Assembly: GCA_029265615.1 (NCBI GenBank)
Contig: JAJUIB010000023.1
Span: 1 to 38,224 of the forward strand
DNA length: 38,224 nt
Source of the DNA: Spirochaetota bacterium
GTDB lineage: Bacteria; Spirochaetota; Spirochaetia; Treponematales; Rectinemataceae
Direction of reading: 5' to 3'
The notes below the pieces were generated by a model. That model had not been told where the DNA came from. It made no database searches and saw nothing but the letters and a program-made list of their open reading frames with translations. Below, one piece after another: positions 7,649 to 14,605 of this stretch. Position 1 is the first letter of the stretch; each line of letters opens with the position of its first letter. The translations under genes and the position numbers were made by a program.

Positions 7649-8032
7649 ATGAAGATCGATACGAATGCGCGCTACAGGACCAGCCACGAGTTCGCCCGCA
7701 AGGAGGGCGCTGAAATCGTAGTCGGCATTTCCGATCACGCCCAGGAATCGCTTGGCGACATCGTGTTCGTCGAGCTACCTGAAGTGGGTAAGACCCTCAA
7801 GCAGGGCGAGGCTTTCGGCGTCGTTGAATCCGTCAAGGCCGCGAGCGACCTGTACATGCCCCTTTCGGGCAAGGTCATCGCCGTCAACGAAGCGCTTCAG
7901 GGCGATCCCGCCCTTGTCAACAGGGACTGCTACGGGAAGGGCTGGATGATTCGCATCGCCCCGACCGCTCCCGCCGAGTGGGACGGCCTCCTCGACGCGG
8001 CCGCCTACGAAAAGGAAGCGGGTAAGGAGTAA
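7649..8032 (+). CDS. gcvH: Glycine cleavage H-protein
   Basis: 127 aa, the usual size. The lipoylated carrier that shuttles the aminomethyl group between P-, T- and L-proteins. The lipoyl lysine is K63 in VESVKAASDLY. The surrounding fold motifs are intact: VGISDHAQESLGDIVFVELP, PLSGKVIAVNEAL and the C-terminal GWMIRI. ATG 7649 is preceded by AAAGGAG. Its last codons contain the AAGGAG ribosome site of gcvPA, which begins 3 nt after the stop. The enzymes that attach lipoate are not in this window. Confidence 0.96.
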   Translation: MKIDTNARYRTSHEFARKEGAEIVVGISDHAQESLGDIVFVELPEVGKTLKQGEAFGVVESVKAASDLYMPLSGKVIAVNEALQGDPALVNRDCYGKGWMIRIAPTAPAEWDGLLDAAAYEKEAGKE

Positions 8033-8035
8033 GTC

Positions 8036-9355
8036 GTGCCCTTTGTCGCTAATTCCGACGCCGACCGCGCCGCGATGCTCGCCGCCGTCGGCGCGGCCAG
8101 CATCGAGGAGCTCTTTGCGGACATTCCCGCGGCTCGGCGCTTTCCGAAGCTCGATCTCCCCGAGCCCCTCTCCGAGCTTGAGGCGCTCCGCGAGGCCGAG
8201 GCGATGGCCGCGCGCAACGTCACGGCCGCCACCTGCGCCTGGTTTCTCGGCGCTGGCGCCTACAACCACTTCATCCCCTCCGTTGTGCCTGCGCTCGCCT
8301 CGCGCGGTGAATTCCTCACCGCCTACACTCCCTACCAGCCCGAGGTCTCCCAGGGCACCCTCCAGGCCATTTTCGAGTATCAGTCGATGGCCGCCGCTCT
8401 TCTTGGCATGGAGGTGGTCAACGCCTCGCACTACGACGGCGCCACCGCCCTCGCCGAGGCGGCGCTCATGGCCTACCACAACGCCTCGGGTCGTGCGCGC
8501 CTTCTCCTTCCTGCGGCCCTCCATCCCGAGTACAAGGATGTTGTCCGCACCTATTTCGCCGCCTTCCCGGTGCAGATCGAGGAGTATGCAGGCGATCCGG
8601 CAAAGGCCGCGCTCGATGACCGCGTCTTCGCCCTCATCGCGGCCTACCCTGAGTTCGAAGGCGAGCTCCGCGACCTCTCCCCCGCCGCCGAAAAGGCGCA
8701 CGCCGTCGGTGCGCTCTTCATTATCCAGGCCGATCCCATCATGTGCGGCTTTTTGAAGAGCCCTGGTGAGCTCGGCGCCGACATCGTCGTCGCCGAGGGA
8801 CAGTCCCTCGGAAATCCGATGAACTACGGTGGCCCCTTCCTTGGCATGCTCGGTTGCACCCAGAAGCTCGTCCGCAAGCTTCCCGGGCGCATCGTCGGCG
8901 AGGCCAAGGACCACGAGGGGCGCAAGGGCTTTGTCCTCACGCTTTCTGCGCGCGAGCAGCACATCCGTCGCGAGAAGGCGGTTTCGAACATCTGCTCGAA
9001 CCAGGGCCTTGTTATGCTCCAGGCTTGCATCTATCTTGCGGCGATGGGGAAGGGCGGCCTTAAGACCGTCGCCGAGCTCTGCTGGGATAAGGCGCACTAC
9101 GCGGCCGAGCTCATCGGCGCGATCCCCGGCTTCCGGGTCGAGAACAAGGAGTTTTTCAAGGAGTTCCGCGTGGCGACGCCGATCCCCGCCGAGGAGATTT
9201 CCGAGCGGCTTTCGCGCCGTTGCGTCGTTCCGGGGCTTCCGCTCTCGCGCTACTACCCCGAGCGAAAGAATGAGCTACTCGTCTGCGTCACGGAGACCTG
9301 CACGCGGGCGCAAATTGAGCTCCTTGCGGCATCCCTCCGGGAGGTGACCCAATGA
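8036..9355 (+). CDS. gcvPA: Glycine dehydrogenase (decarboxylating) subunit 1
   Basis: 439 aa. N-terminal half of the two-subunit P-protein found in many Gram-positive, thermophilic and spirochaetal bacteria; with GcvPB it decarboxylates glycine using PLP and loads H-protein. Typical motifs are FLGAGAYNHFIPSVV, FLTAYTPYQPEVSQGTLQAIFEYQ, ASHYDGATALAEAA, EGQSLGNPMNYGGPFLG and GRIVGEAKD. The start is GTG 8036 with AAGGAG (8024-8029) inside the gcvH end. The stop overlaps the gcvPB start as ATGA (9352-9355), so synthesis of the two subunits is coupled. There is no PLP lysine here; it lies in GcvPB, as expected. Confidence 0.95.
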   Translation: MPFVANSDADRAAMLAAVGAASIEELFADIPAARRFPKLDLPEPLSELEALREAEAMAARNVTAATCAWFLGAGAYNHFIPSVVPALASRGEFLTAYTPYQPEVSQGTLQAIFEYQSMAAALLGMEVVNASHYDGATALAEAALMAYHNASGRARLLLPAALHPEYKDVVRTYFAAFPVQIEEYAGDPAKAALDDRVFALIAAYPEFEGELRDLSPAAEKAHAVGALFIIQADPIMCGFLKSPGELGADIVVAEGQSLGNPMNYGGPFLGMLGCTQKLVRKLPGRIVGEAKDHEGRKGFVLTLSAREQHIRREKAVSNICSNQGLVMLQACIYLAAMGKGGLKTVAELCWDKAHYAAELIGAIPGFRVENKEFFKEFRVATPIPAEEISERLSRRCVVPGLPLSRYYPERKNELLVCVTETCTRAQIELLAASLREVTQ

Positions 9356-10785
9356 ACCTGCGACCCGAACCCCTCGTCTATGAGCTCTCCTCCCCAGGCC
9401 GGACTGCGGTTGCGCTCCCCAAAAGCGATGTACCTGCCTATTCCCGGCCCAGCGCCCTCGTGCGGACGGAGCTCAGGCTTCCTGAACTCGACGAGCTCAC
9501 CGTTGTGCGTCATTTTACCCGCCTTTCGCAGAAGAACTTCTCGATCGACACGCACTTCTATCCCTTGGGGTCCTGCACGATGAAGTACAACCCGAAGGTG
9601 AATGAGGCTGCGGCCGCGAATCCGGGTTGGACGCGCACCCACCCCCTTGTCGGCGAGGCTTTCAGCCAAGGCGCGCTCGAGCTCATCTACAGGCTCCAAG
9701 CGATGCTCGCGGAGATCGGCGGCTTTGAGGCGGTAAGCCTGCAGCCGGCGGCGGGTGCGCATGGCGAGCTTGCGGGCGTCTTTATGATTCGCGCCTATCA
9801 CCTTGCGCGGGGCGATGCCAAGCGGACGAAGATGCTCATCCCTGACTCCGCCCACGGCACGAATCCCGCGTCCTGCACGATGGCCGGGCTTGAGACCGTC
9901 ACCATACCCTCGAACGCCGAGGGCGGCGTCGATATGGAGGCGCTTAAGGCGGCGCTCGGCGATGATGTCGCGGGCATCATGATCACTAACCCGAATACGC
10001 TCGGCCTCTTCGAGCGCAATATCGAGGAAATCGCCCGCCTTGTCCATGAGGCAGGCGGCCTCGTCTATGGCGACGGCGCGAACATGAACGCCGTTACCGG
10101 TGTTTTCAAGCCGGGCGAGGCGGGCATCGACGTGATGCACTTCAACCTCCACAAGACCTTCTCGACCCCCCATGGCGGTGGCGGTCCCGGCGCCGGCATG
10201 GTGGGCGCAGGCAAGCTGCTTGCGGACTTCCTCCCGGGTCCCATCGCGGTGAAGCGCGGCGAAGCCTACGCCCTTGCCACCCCATCCAAAAGCATCGGGC
10301 GGATGAAGGCCTTTTACGGCAACTTTGGCGTTCTTGTCCGGGCCTACGTCTATGTACGCATGCTTGGGGCCGCAGGCCTTAGACGTGTCGCGGAAAACGC
10401 CGTGCTCAACGCGAACTACCTCAAGGCGCGGCTTGAAAAGGCCTACCCGGTGAAGTATCCGCGCCGCTGCATGCACGAGTTTGTCGCGATGGGCAACCTC
10501 GCCGAGGGTGTCCATACCCTCGATGTTGCCAAGCGGCTCATCGATTACGGCATTCATCCGCCGACCATCTATTTCCCCCTCATCGTCCCCGAAGCGCTCA
10601 TGGTGGAGCCGACGGAAACGGAGGACAAGGAAGCGCTCGACGAATTTGCCGAGGCGATGCTCAAAATCGCCGAAGAGGCGCGGACCAATCCGGTTCTCCT
10701 TCACAATGCGCCGGTGACGACACCGATCGGCCGCCTCGATGAGGTCGCGGCCGCACGCTGTCCCGTGCTCTGCTATCGCGGGTAG
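9352..10785 (+). CDS. gcvPB: Glycine dehydrogenase (decarboxylating) subunit 2
   Basis: 477 aa. C-terminal, PLP-binding half of the split P-protein. The PLP lysine is K268 in HFNLHKTFSTPHGGGGPG; other family marks are HFYPLGSCTMKYNPK, QPAAGAHGELAG, PDSAHGTNPASC, ITNPNTLGLFE and YGDGANMNA. GGAGGTGA (9340-9347) precedes the ATG and lies in the gcvPA end. The gene closes the operon, followed by a strong terminator. Lipoamide dehydrogenase, needed to reoxidise H-protein, is not in this window and must come from elsewhere, perhaps shared with other 2-oxoacid dehydrogenases. Confidence 0.96.
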   Translation: MNLRPEPLVYELSSPGRTAVALPKSDVPAYSRPSALVRTELRLPELDELTVVRHFTRLSQKNFSIDTHFYPLGSCTMKYNPKVNEAAAANPGWTRTHPLVGEAFSQGALELIYRLQAMLAEIGGFEAVSLQPAAGAHGELAGVFMIRAYHLARGDAKRTKMLIPDSAHGTNPASCTMAGLETVTIPSNAEGGVDMEALKAALGDDVAGIMITNPNTLGLFERNIEEIARLVHEAGGLVYGDGANMNAVTGVFKPGEAGIDVMHFNLHKTFSTPHGGGGPGAGMVGAGKLLADFLPGPIAVKRGEAYALATPSKSIGRMKAFYGNFGVLVRAYVYVRMLGAAGLRRVAENAVLNANYLKARLEKAYPVKYPRRCMHEFVAMGNLAEGVHTLDVAKRLIDYGIHPPTIYFPLIVPEALMVEPTETEDKEALDEFAEAMLKIAEEARTNPVLLHNAPVTTPIGRLDEVAAARCPVLCYRG

Positions 10786-10805
10786 GCCTCCTCGGTATCC
10801 CTCGT

Positions 10806-10840
10806 AAAAAGGCGGCGCCCGGTGTGGGTGCCGCCTTTTT
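10806..10840 (+). terminator. Intrinsic terminator of the gcv operon
   Basis: GGCGGCGCCC (10811-10820) pairs with GGGTGCCGCC (10826-10835) with a single G-T wobble around a GGTGT loop. A5 lies upstream and T5 (10836-10840) downstream. It cleanly separates gcvPB from the chemoreceptor gene. Confidence 0.93.
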
Positions 10841-11022
10841 ACTAAAATTTAAAAAAAATATTTCCGCTTTCCGGATTTGTATGCCTCCTCGGTGCTATAT
10901 TTTTTTATCCCAAAACTCCGCCTTCCGGTCCTTTGTCGGCCGGACCTCAATGACAAAACCCCCCTAAAGCGGGGAGTCAGCATGCGACTCCCTTACGGAC
11001 AACGAGGAAGCGAGGCAGAGGC
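10841..11022 (+). promoter_or_regulatory. Structured leader of the chemoreceptor gene
   Basis: The first 80 nt are AT-rich and presumably hold the promoter; TATATT (10896-10901) is a candidate -10, but no -35 fits. The second half can fold into GGTCC/GGACC (10927-10931 with 10942-10946), then either CCCC/GGGG (10961-10964 with 10971-10974) or GGGAGTC/GACTCCC (10972-10978 with 10986-10992). The last two share GGG and exclude each other. The loop of the third stem contains the palindrome GCATGC. It does not match the c-di-GMP (GEMM) riboswitch consensus. Confidence 0.45.
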
Positions 11023-11026
11023 ATGA
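10982..11026 (+). CDS. Possible 14-codon leader peptide coupled to the chemoreceptor
   Basis: ATG 10982 opens [14 protein letters not shown] and stops at TGA 11024-11026, which overlaps the chemoreceptor ATG (11023) as ATGA. GGGGAG (10971-10976), 5 nt before the ATG, is a plausible ribosome site and is buried in both alternative stems of the leader. The chemoreceptor itself has only a weak ribosome site (GAGGC), so its translation may depend on ribosomes finishing this short frame. A frame this short can arise by chance; the ATGA overlap and ribosome site are the support. Confidence 0.4.
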   Translation: MRLPYGQRGSEAEA

Positions 11027-13203
11027 AGCAACGCAGGTCCCTCAAGACAAAGCTTGTACTCAGTTTGAGCGCGGTATTGATCGCAGGCTTTGCCACGATC
11101 ATTGTAAGTCTGTTTGCCAATTCCCGTCGGGTTGCCGAAGGGCTCGTGTACACCTTGTCGGCGGAAATGGCCGGCAAGGAAATGAAGGTGGTCGCCGACC
11201 GCCTTGAGCGCGCCGCGGCAGGCGCCGAGGACCTTGCGATCATGCTCGGCGCTGCCGTTTTTTCCGCCGAGTCGCCCGAGGCGGTCATCTTGAGCCTTGA
11301 AGCGCTCTTCGATGCCCGGACCGAAGTGGGCGGAGCCTGGCTTGTGCTCGAGCCGGGTGTGCTCCGACAAAGACGGTCCGGCGAGCGCGGTTTTGCCCCC
11401 GATGGGCGCTTTGCACCGTATTGGAACCGCTTTTCCGGTGCGAAGGTGTTCGAGCTCGCAGTTGATTACGATGCCGAGGATGACCGGGGTCTTTATTACC
11501 GTGAACCCTTCCGTTCCGGCTCCCCCTATGTCACCGAGCCGACCACCTACGAGATCGCGGGAAAACCCACCACCGTTGTCTCCTTTTGCGTTCCGGTGAA
11601 GGTCGGCGGGAAAACTGTCGGTGTCGCGGGACTCGACCTTTCGCTTGCGGCCATCGCCCAGGCGGTTCTGGAGGTCAAACCCTTCGGCTCAGGCTATGCC
11701 TACCTTTTGTCGGGGAGGGGCGTATTTCTCGCACATCCCAAGGCCGAGCTTGTGGGTAAGAACATCGCCGACTACACCCTGCCTGAAAGGCGGGCCGCGG
11801 TGCTCGAGGCGATTTCCTCGGGCCGCGTGTACACCGAAGTGAAGGCCTCGGCTAAGGACAACAAGACCTCGTATATTGTGTTTGCGCCCTTACGGCTTCC
11901 CGGCGCGCTCTGGAGTTTCGGCCTCGTTTCGCCGCTGTCCGACCTTCTTGCGCCGGTATACCGGCTCGGCCTTTTCGCGCTACTCATCGCGGCGGGAAGC
12001 TTCCTTGTTTTCGTCCTCGTTCTCGTCCTCATCGTCGGGGCGATGCTCAAGCCGCTTGCCCGCGCGGCGGAGGGCTTCCGCAAAATCGCCGAGGGTGAGG
12101 CGGATCTTTCGGAGCGCCTTTCGATCGAGCGCAACGATGAAATTGGCGAGCTCGTTGCCGATTTCAACCTCTTTTTGGGGCGGCTTCGCGACATTGTTGC
12201 CAGCCTCAAGGAGGCGCAGGACGAGCTCGTCGGCATCGGCGACGAGCTCGGCGCGAGTGTCGCCGAAACGGCGGGAGCAATCACCCAAATCAACGGAAGT
12301 CTCGATCATGTCCGGGCGCGGACCGAGGTTCAGGCGGCGAGCGTCGACGAATCCTCGAGCGCCGTCGCACAAATCGCCAAGAACATCGAGGGGCTCGAGG
12401 GGCTCATCGCCGACCAGGCGGCAAGTGTCACCGAGGCCTCGGCTTCCATCGAAGAGATGGTCGGCAACATTGGCGCAGTGACCGCCTCGATTGAAAAAAT
12501 GGCCGAACGCTTCGCCGAACTTGCGGGCGCCTCGGAGGAGGGCAAGGCGAAAGAGTCCGCGGCCGGCGAGCGCATCACCCAGATCGCCGAACAATCACGC
12601 TCGCTCCTCGAGGCAAACGCGGTGATCGCGAACATCGCGAGTCAGACGAACCTCCTTGCGATGAACGCCGCGATCGAGGCGGCTCACGCCGGCGCTGCGG
12701 GCAAGGGGTTCTCCGTCGTCGCAGACGAAATCAGGCGTCTTGCCGAGACCGCGGCCGAACAGTCACGCAGCATCGGTGCCGAGCTTAGGCGCATCGAAGC
12801 CTCCATCGCCGAGGTCGTGAGCGCCTCGCGCGACTCCGAGGCGGCCTTTTCGATCGTGGCTGCGCACATCAGTGCGACCGACGCACTTGTGCGCGAGATC
12901 AGGCAGGCGATGGCCGAGCAGCGCGAGGGCTCGGCTCAGGTCCTCGAGGCACTTCGCGCGATGAACGACATCACGGCGCAGGTGCGTTCTGGCTCGTCGG
13001 AGATGAGCGCCGGCAACCGCACCATTCTCGAGGAGATGGGCAAGCTCCGCGAATTGTCCCGCGAGATCAAGGCGAGCGTTGAGGAGATGGCGCAAGGGGC
13101 GAAAGGCATCGAAGAGAGCGCGCGCCGCGTCTTTCTGACTGCGGAACAGACGCGGCGCACGATTGGCCGGATGGACGCGTCCATCGGCAAGTTCAAGGTC
13201 TAA
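11023..13203 (+). CDS. Methyl-accepting chemotaxis protein with dCache sensor
   Basis: 726 aa inner-membrane receptor. TM1 about 10-31; a large periplasmic dCache-type sensor about 40-305, with [10 protein letters not shown] (130-139), [16 protein letters not shown] (168-183) and GVAGLDLSL (200-208); TM2 about 316-341; HAMP about 341-395; then the cytoplasmic signalling coil. The hairpin tip that contacts CheA/CheW is the highly conserved stretch 540-575, around [15 protein letters not shown] and [16 protein letters not shown]. There is no CheB/CheR-docking pentapeptide at the C-terminus. The ligand is unknown; the residues I can see do not match the amino-acid-binding dCache motif clearly. 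It is monocistronic, with a structured leader and a short coupled ORF upstream. Confidence 0.94.
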   Translation: MKQRRSLKTKLVLSLSAVLIAGFATIIVSLFANSRRVAEGLVYTLSAEMAGKEMKVVADRLERAAAGAEDLAIMLGAAVFSAESPEAVILSLEALFDARTEVGGAWLVLEPGVLRQRRSGERGFAPDGRFAPYWNRFSGAKVFELAVDYDAEDDRGLYYREPFRSGSPYVTEPTTYEIAGKPTTVVSFCVPVKVGGKTVGVAGLDLSLAAIAQAVLEVKPFGSGYAYLLSGRGVFLAHPKAELVGKNIADYTLPERRAAVLEAISSGRVYTEVKASAKDNKTSYIVFAPLRLPGALWSFGLVSPLSDLLAPVYRLGLFALLIAAGSFLVFVLVLVLIVGAMLKPLARAAEGFRKIAEGEADLSERLSIERNDEIGELVADFNLFLGRLRDIVASLKEAQDELVGIGDELGASVAETAGAITQINGSLDHVRARTEVQAASVDESSSAVAQIAKNIEGLEGLIADQAASVTEASASIEEMVGNIGAVTASIEKMAERFAELAGASEEGKAKESAAGERITQIAEQSRSLLEANAVIANIASQTNLLAMNAAIEAAHAGAAGKGFSVVADEIRRLAETAAEQSRSIGAELRRIEASIAEVVSASRDSEAAFSIVAAHISATDALVREIRQAMAEQREGSAQVLEALRAMNDITAQVRSGSSEMSAGNRTILEEMGKLRELSREIKASVEEMAQGAKGIEESARRVFLTAEQTRRTIGRMDASIGKFKV

Positions 13204-13207
13204 AGTC

Positions 13208-13915
13208 TCAGCCCTTTTTAAAGTAGCGCCTATAGGCGATGAGGCCCATTGCGACGTAGGCGACGGTTTTCGGAATCATGAGTAGGCCGAGCGCTGGAAC
13301 CGTGGCGGCGAAGAGGATGACCGGCGTGTAGAAAGCGTAGGAGGCGAGCATAGCCCAGCCGATACCTGCCCAGGCCCGATCGTTCGTCTTCTGCCCTTCG
13401 GCGACGAAGAGGGTCGCCATGAGGAAACCGGCGGCAGCAAGGGGGAGGTTCCGGACGAGGCCCATCGCAAAGGGCGGCACTGCGGATTCCCAGGCATTGC
13501 CGGGGAGCGCCATGATGATGAGGCGGAGGCCGAGAAGGACTTCCATGATCCAGAAGGCCGTGTCGGCTCTGCCCTCATGGCGCATCCTGCGGGCATCGGC
13601 GAGCACCATGTAAAAGATCGTCATCGTGTAGGCGGTCGCAAGCATGCCAAGGCCGAGGAACGAGGCAGGCACCCCGCCAAGCGGCAGTGTGGCGCGTTCG
13701 GGACCGATAAGGGCGGTGACAACCCGCGCGCCGACATGGAATGTGTCGCCCGAGGCAAGGAGGATAAAGGCGAGGAGGAAGCGGGCGGCATACGGGCGGT
13801 CGGCCTGCGCTACCCGATCCCGACCGCGCGCCATGAGCGCGACGAGCACCCAAACCGTGCTAAGATACGCAACATTGAAGAGGTTTTCCATGATGGTCAC
13901 CATGAGAGTGTTCAC
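13208..13915 (-). CDS. Small polytopic membrane protein, TetR-controlled
   Basis: 235 aa if translation starts at GTG 13913-13915, which follows AAGGAG by 7 nt; later ATGs (13901-13903, 13889-13891) are alternatives. About seven hydrophobic segments span almost the whole length, ending in a short basic YRRYFKKG tail. I do not recognise a family and assign no function. It is divergent from the TetR-family regulator, and its start region lies next to the regulator's palindromic operator, so it is the likely main target. Small TetR-flanked membrane proteins are often involved in export or in the stress that the regulator senses. It is convergent with the chemoreceptor, 4 nt apart. Confidence 0.75.
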   Translation of the reverse strand: MNTLMVTIMENLFNVAYLSTVWVLVALMARGRDRVAQADRPYAARFLLAFILLASGDTFHVGARVVTALIGPERATLPLGGVPASFLGLGMLATAYTMTIFYMVLADARRMRHEGRADTAFWIMEVLLGLRLIIMALPGNAWESAVPPFAMGLVRNLPLAAAGFLMATLFVAEGQKTNDRAWAGIGWAMLASYAFYTPVILFAATVPALGLLMIPKTVAYVAMGLIAYRRYFKKG

Positions 13916-13935
13916 TGGCTTGCTCCTTGCAGTGT

Positions 13936-13975
13936 GTAGTGCTATATTGCACTTGTGAGTGCAATATAGCACTAC
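13936..13975. promoter_or_regulatory. Dual palindromic operator between the TetR gene and the membrane protein gene
   Basis: A perfect 18-bp inverted repeat, GTAGTGCTATATTGCACT (13936-13953) with its reverse complement (13958-13975), around TGTG. Each arm is itself a near-palindrome of the form AGTGCnATATnGCACT, so the element can also be read as two TetR-type operators in opposite orientation. Such sites usually bind two regulator dimers. It lies between the two divergent start codons and contains the only TATA-like hexamers there, so binding should repress both genes. Confidence 0.85.
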
Positions 13976-14005
13976 GAGGTGAATGTGTCAAGCTGAGGAG
14001 GCGCA

Positions 14006-14605
14006 ATGGACGGGGCCGAAGGGCGAACGGAGAAAAAAAAGCGCAAGGCGCGGGAGCGCATTGTTGAGGTGGCGGCCGAGCTCTTTATGGAGCGGGGGGC
14101 GAAGTCCGTCTCCATGGACGAGGTCGCCCTGGCGGCCGACGTGGCGCGGCGCACCTTGTTTAACTACTTTGCGAGCAAGGAGGAGCTTCTCTATGCGGCG
14201 GCTGCGCCGGTTCTTACGACCGCGATAGAGCTCGCCGAGGCACGCATGGCGGCGCCGGTTCGGTCGCCTGAGGAGCTCGTCGAGCTCTGCCTCGCGCTCT
14301 GGGATGCTTGCGGCCTCCGGCTCGGCCTCATTTATGCGGTCGAGCTCGATGAGTCGCCACGTCTTGCCGCGCTTCACGCCCGCTTTCTCGAAGCGCTTAC
14401 GCACCTTATTGCCTCGCTTGCCGACAGCAATCCCCGCTTTGCGGCACAGAGGCGCCTTATCGGGAAGCTCCTCTACCGCTGCTTTCTGCCGCTGTTACTC
14501 GCCCTTGAGGGCGAAGAAGACGCGCGGGAGCGATTTTCTCGAGGGCTTTTAGCCCTGCTCGAAGGGGCGGGGGCGCCGTTTAGCCCCGCGCCGCCATGTA
14601 CGTAA
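14006..14605 (+). CDS. TetR-family transcriptional regulator
   Basis: 199 aa. The N-terminal TetR helix-turn-helix is clear: IVEVAAELFMERGAKSVSMDEVALAADVARRTLFNYFASKEELLYAA (about 19-65; recognition helix about 47-55). The C-terminal ligand-binding and dimer domain is helical and family-specific, so the inducer cannot be guessed. GAGGAG (13995-14000) stands 5 nt before the ATG. The dual operator immediately upstream suggests autoregulation and control of the divergent membrane protein. The 3' end overlaps the convergent histidine kinase gene by 26 nt with no terminator between. Confidence 0.92.
   Translation: MDGAEGRTEKKKRKARERIVEVAAELFMERGAKSVSMDEVALAADVARRTLFNYFASKEELLYAAAAPVLTTAIELAEARMAAPVRSPEELVELCLALWDACGLRLGLIYAVELDESPRLAALHARFLEALTHLIASLADSNPRFAAQRRLIGKLLYRCFLPLLLALEGEEDARERFSRGLLALLEGAGAPFSPAPPCT

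Noticed and set aside
7775-10704. Long open frames on the minus strand opposite gcvPA and gcvPB (over 400 codons each)
   Set aside because: They are third-position effects of GC-rich codons in the sense genes. They lack recognisable domains and ribosome sites and mirror the sense genes exactly.
10841-11022. Possible c-di-GMP (GEMM) riboswitch before the chemoreceptor
   Set aside because: The conserved CGCAAAG-type loops and the GNRA tetraloop receptor pattern are missing, although the leader is structured.
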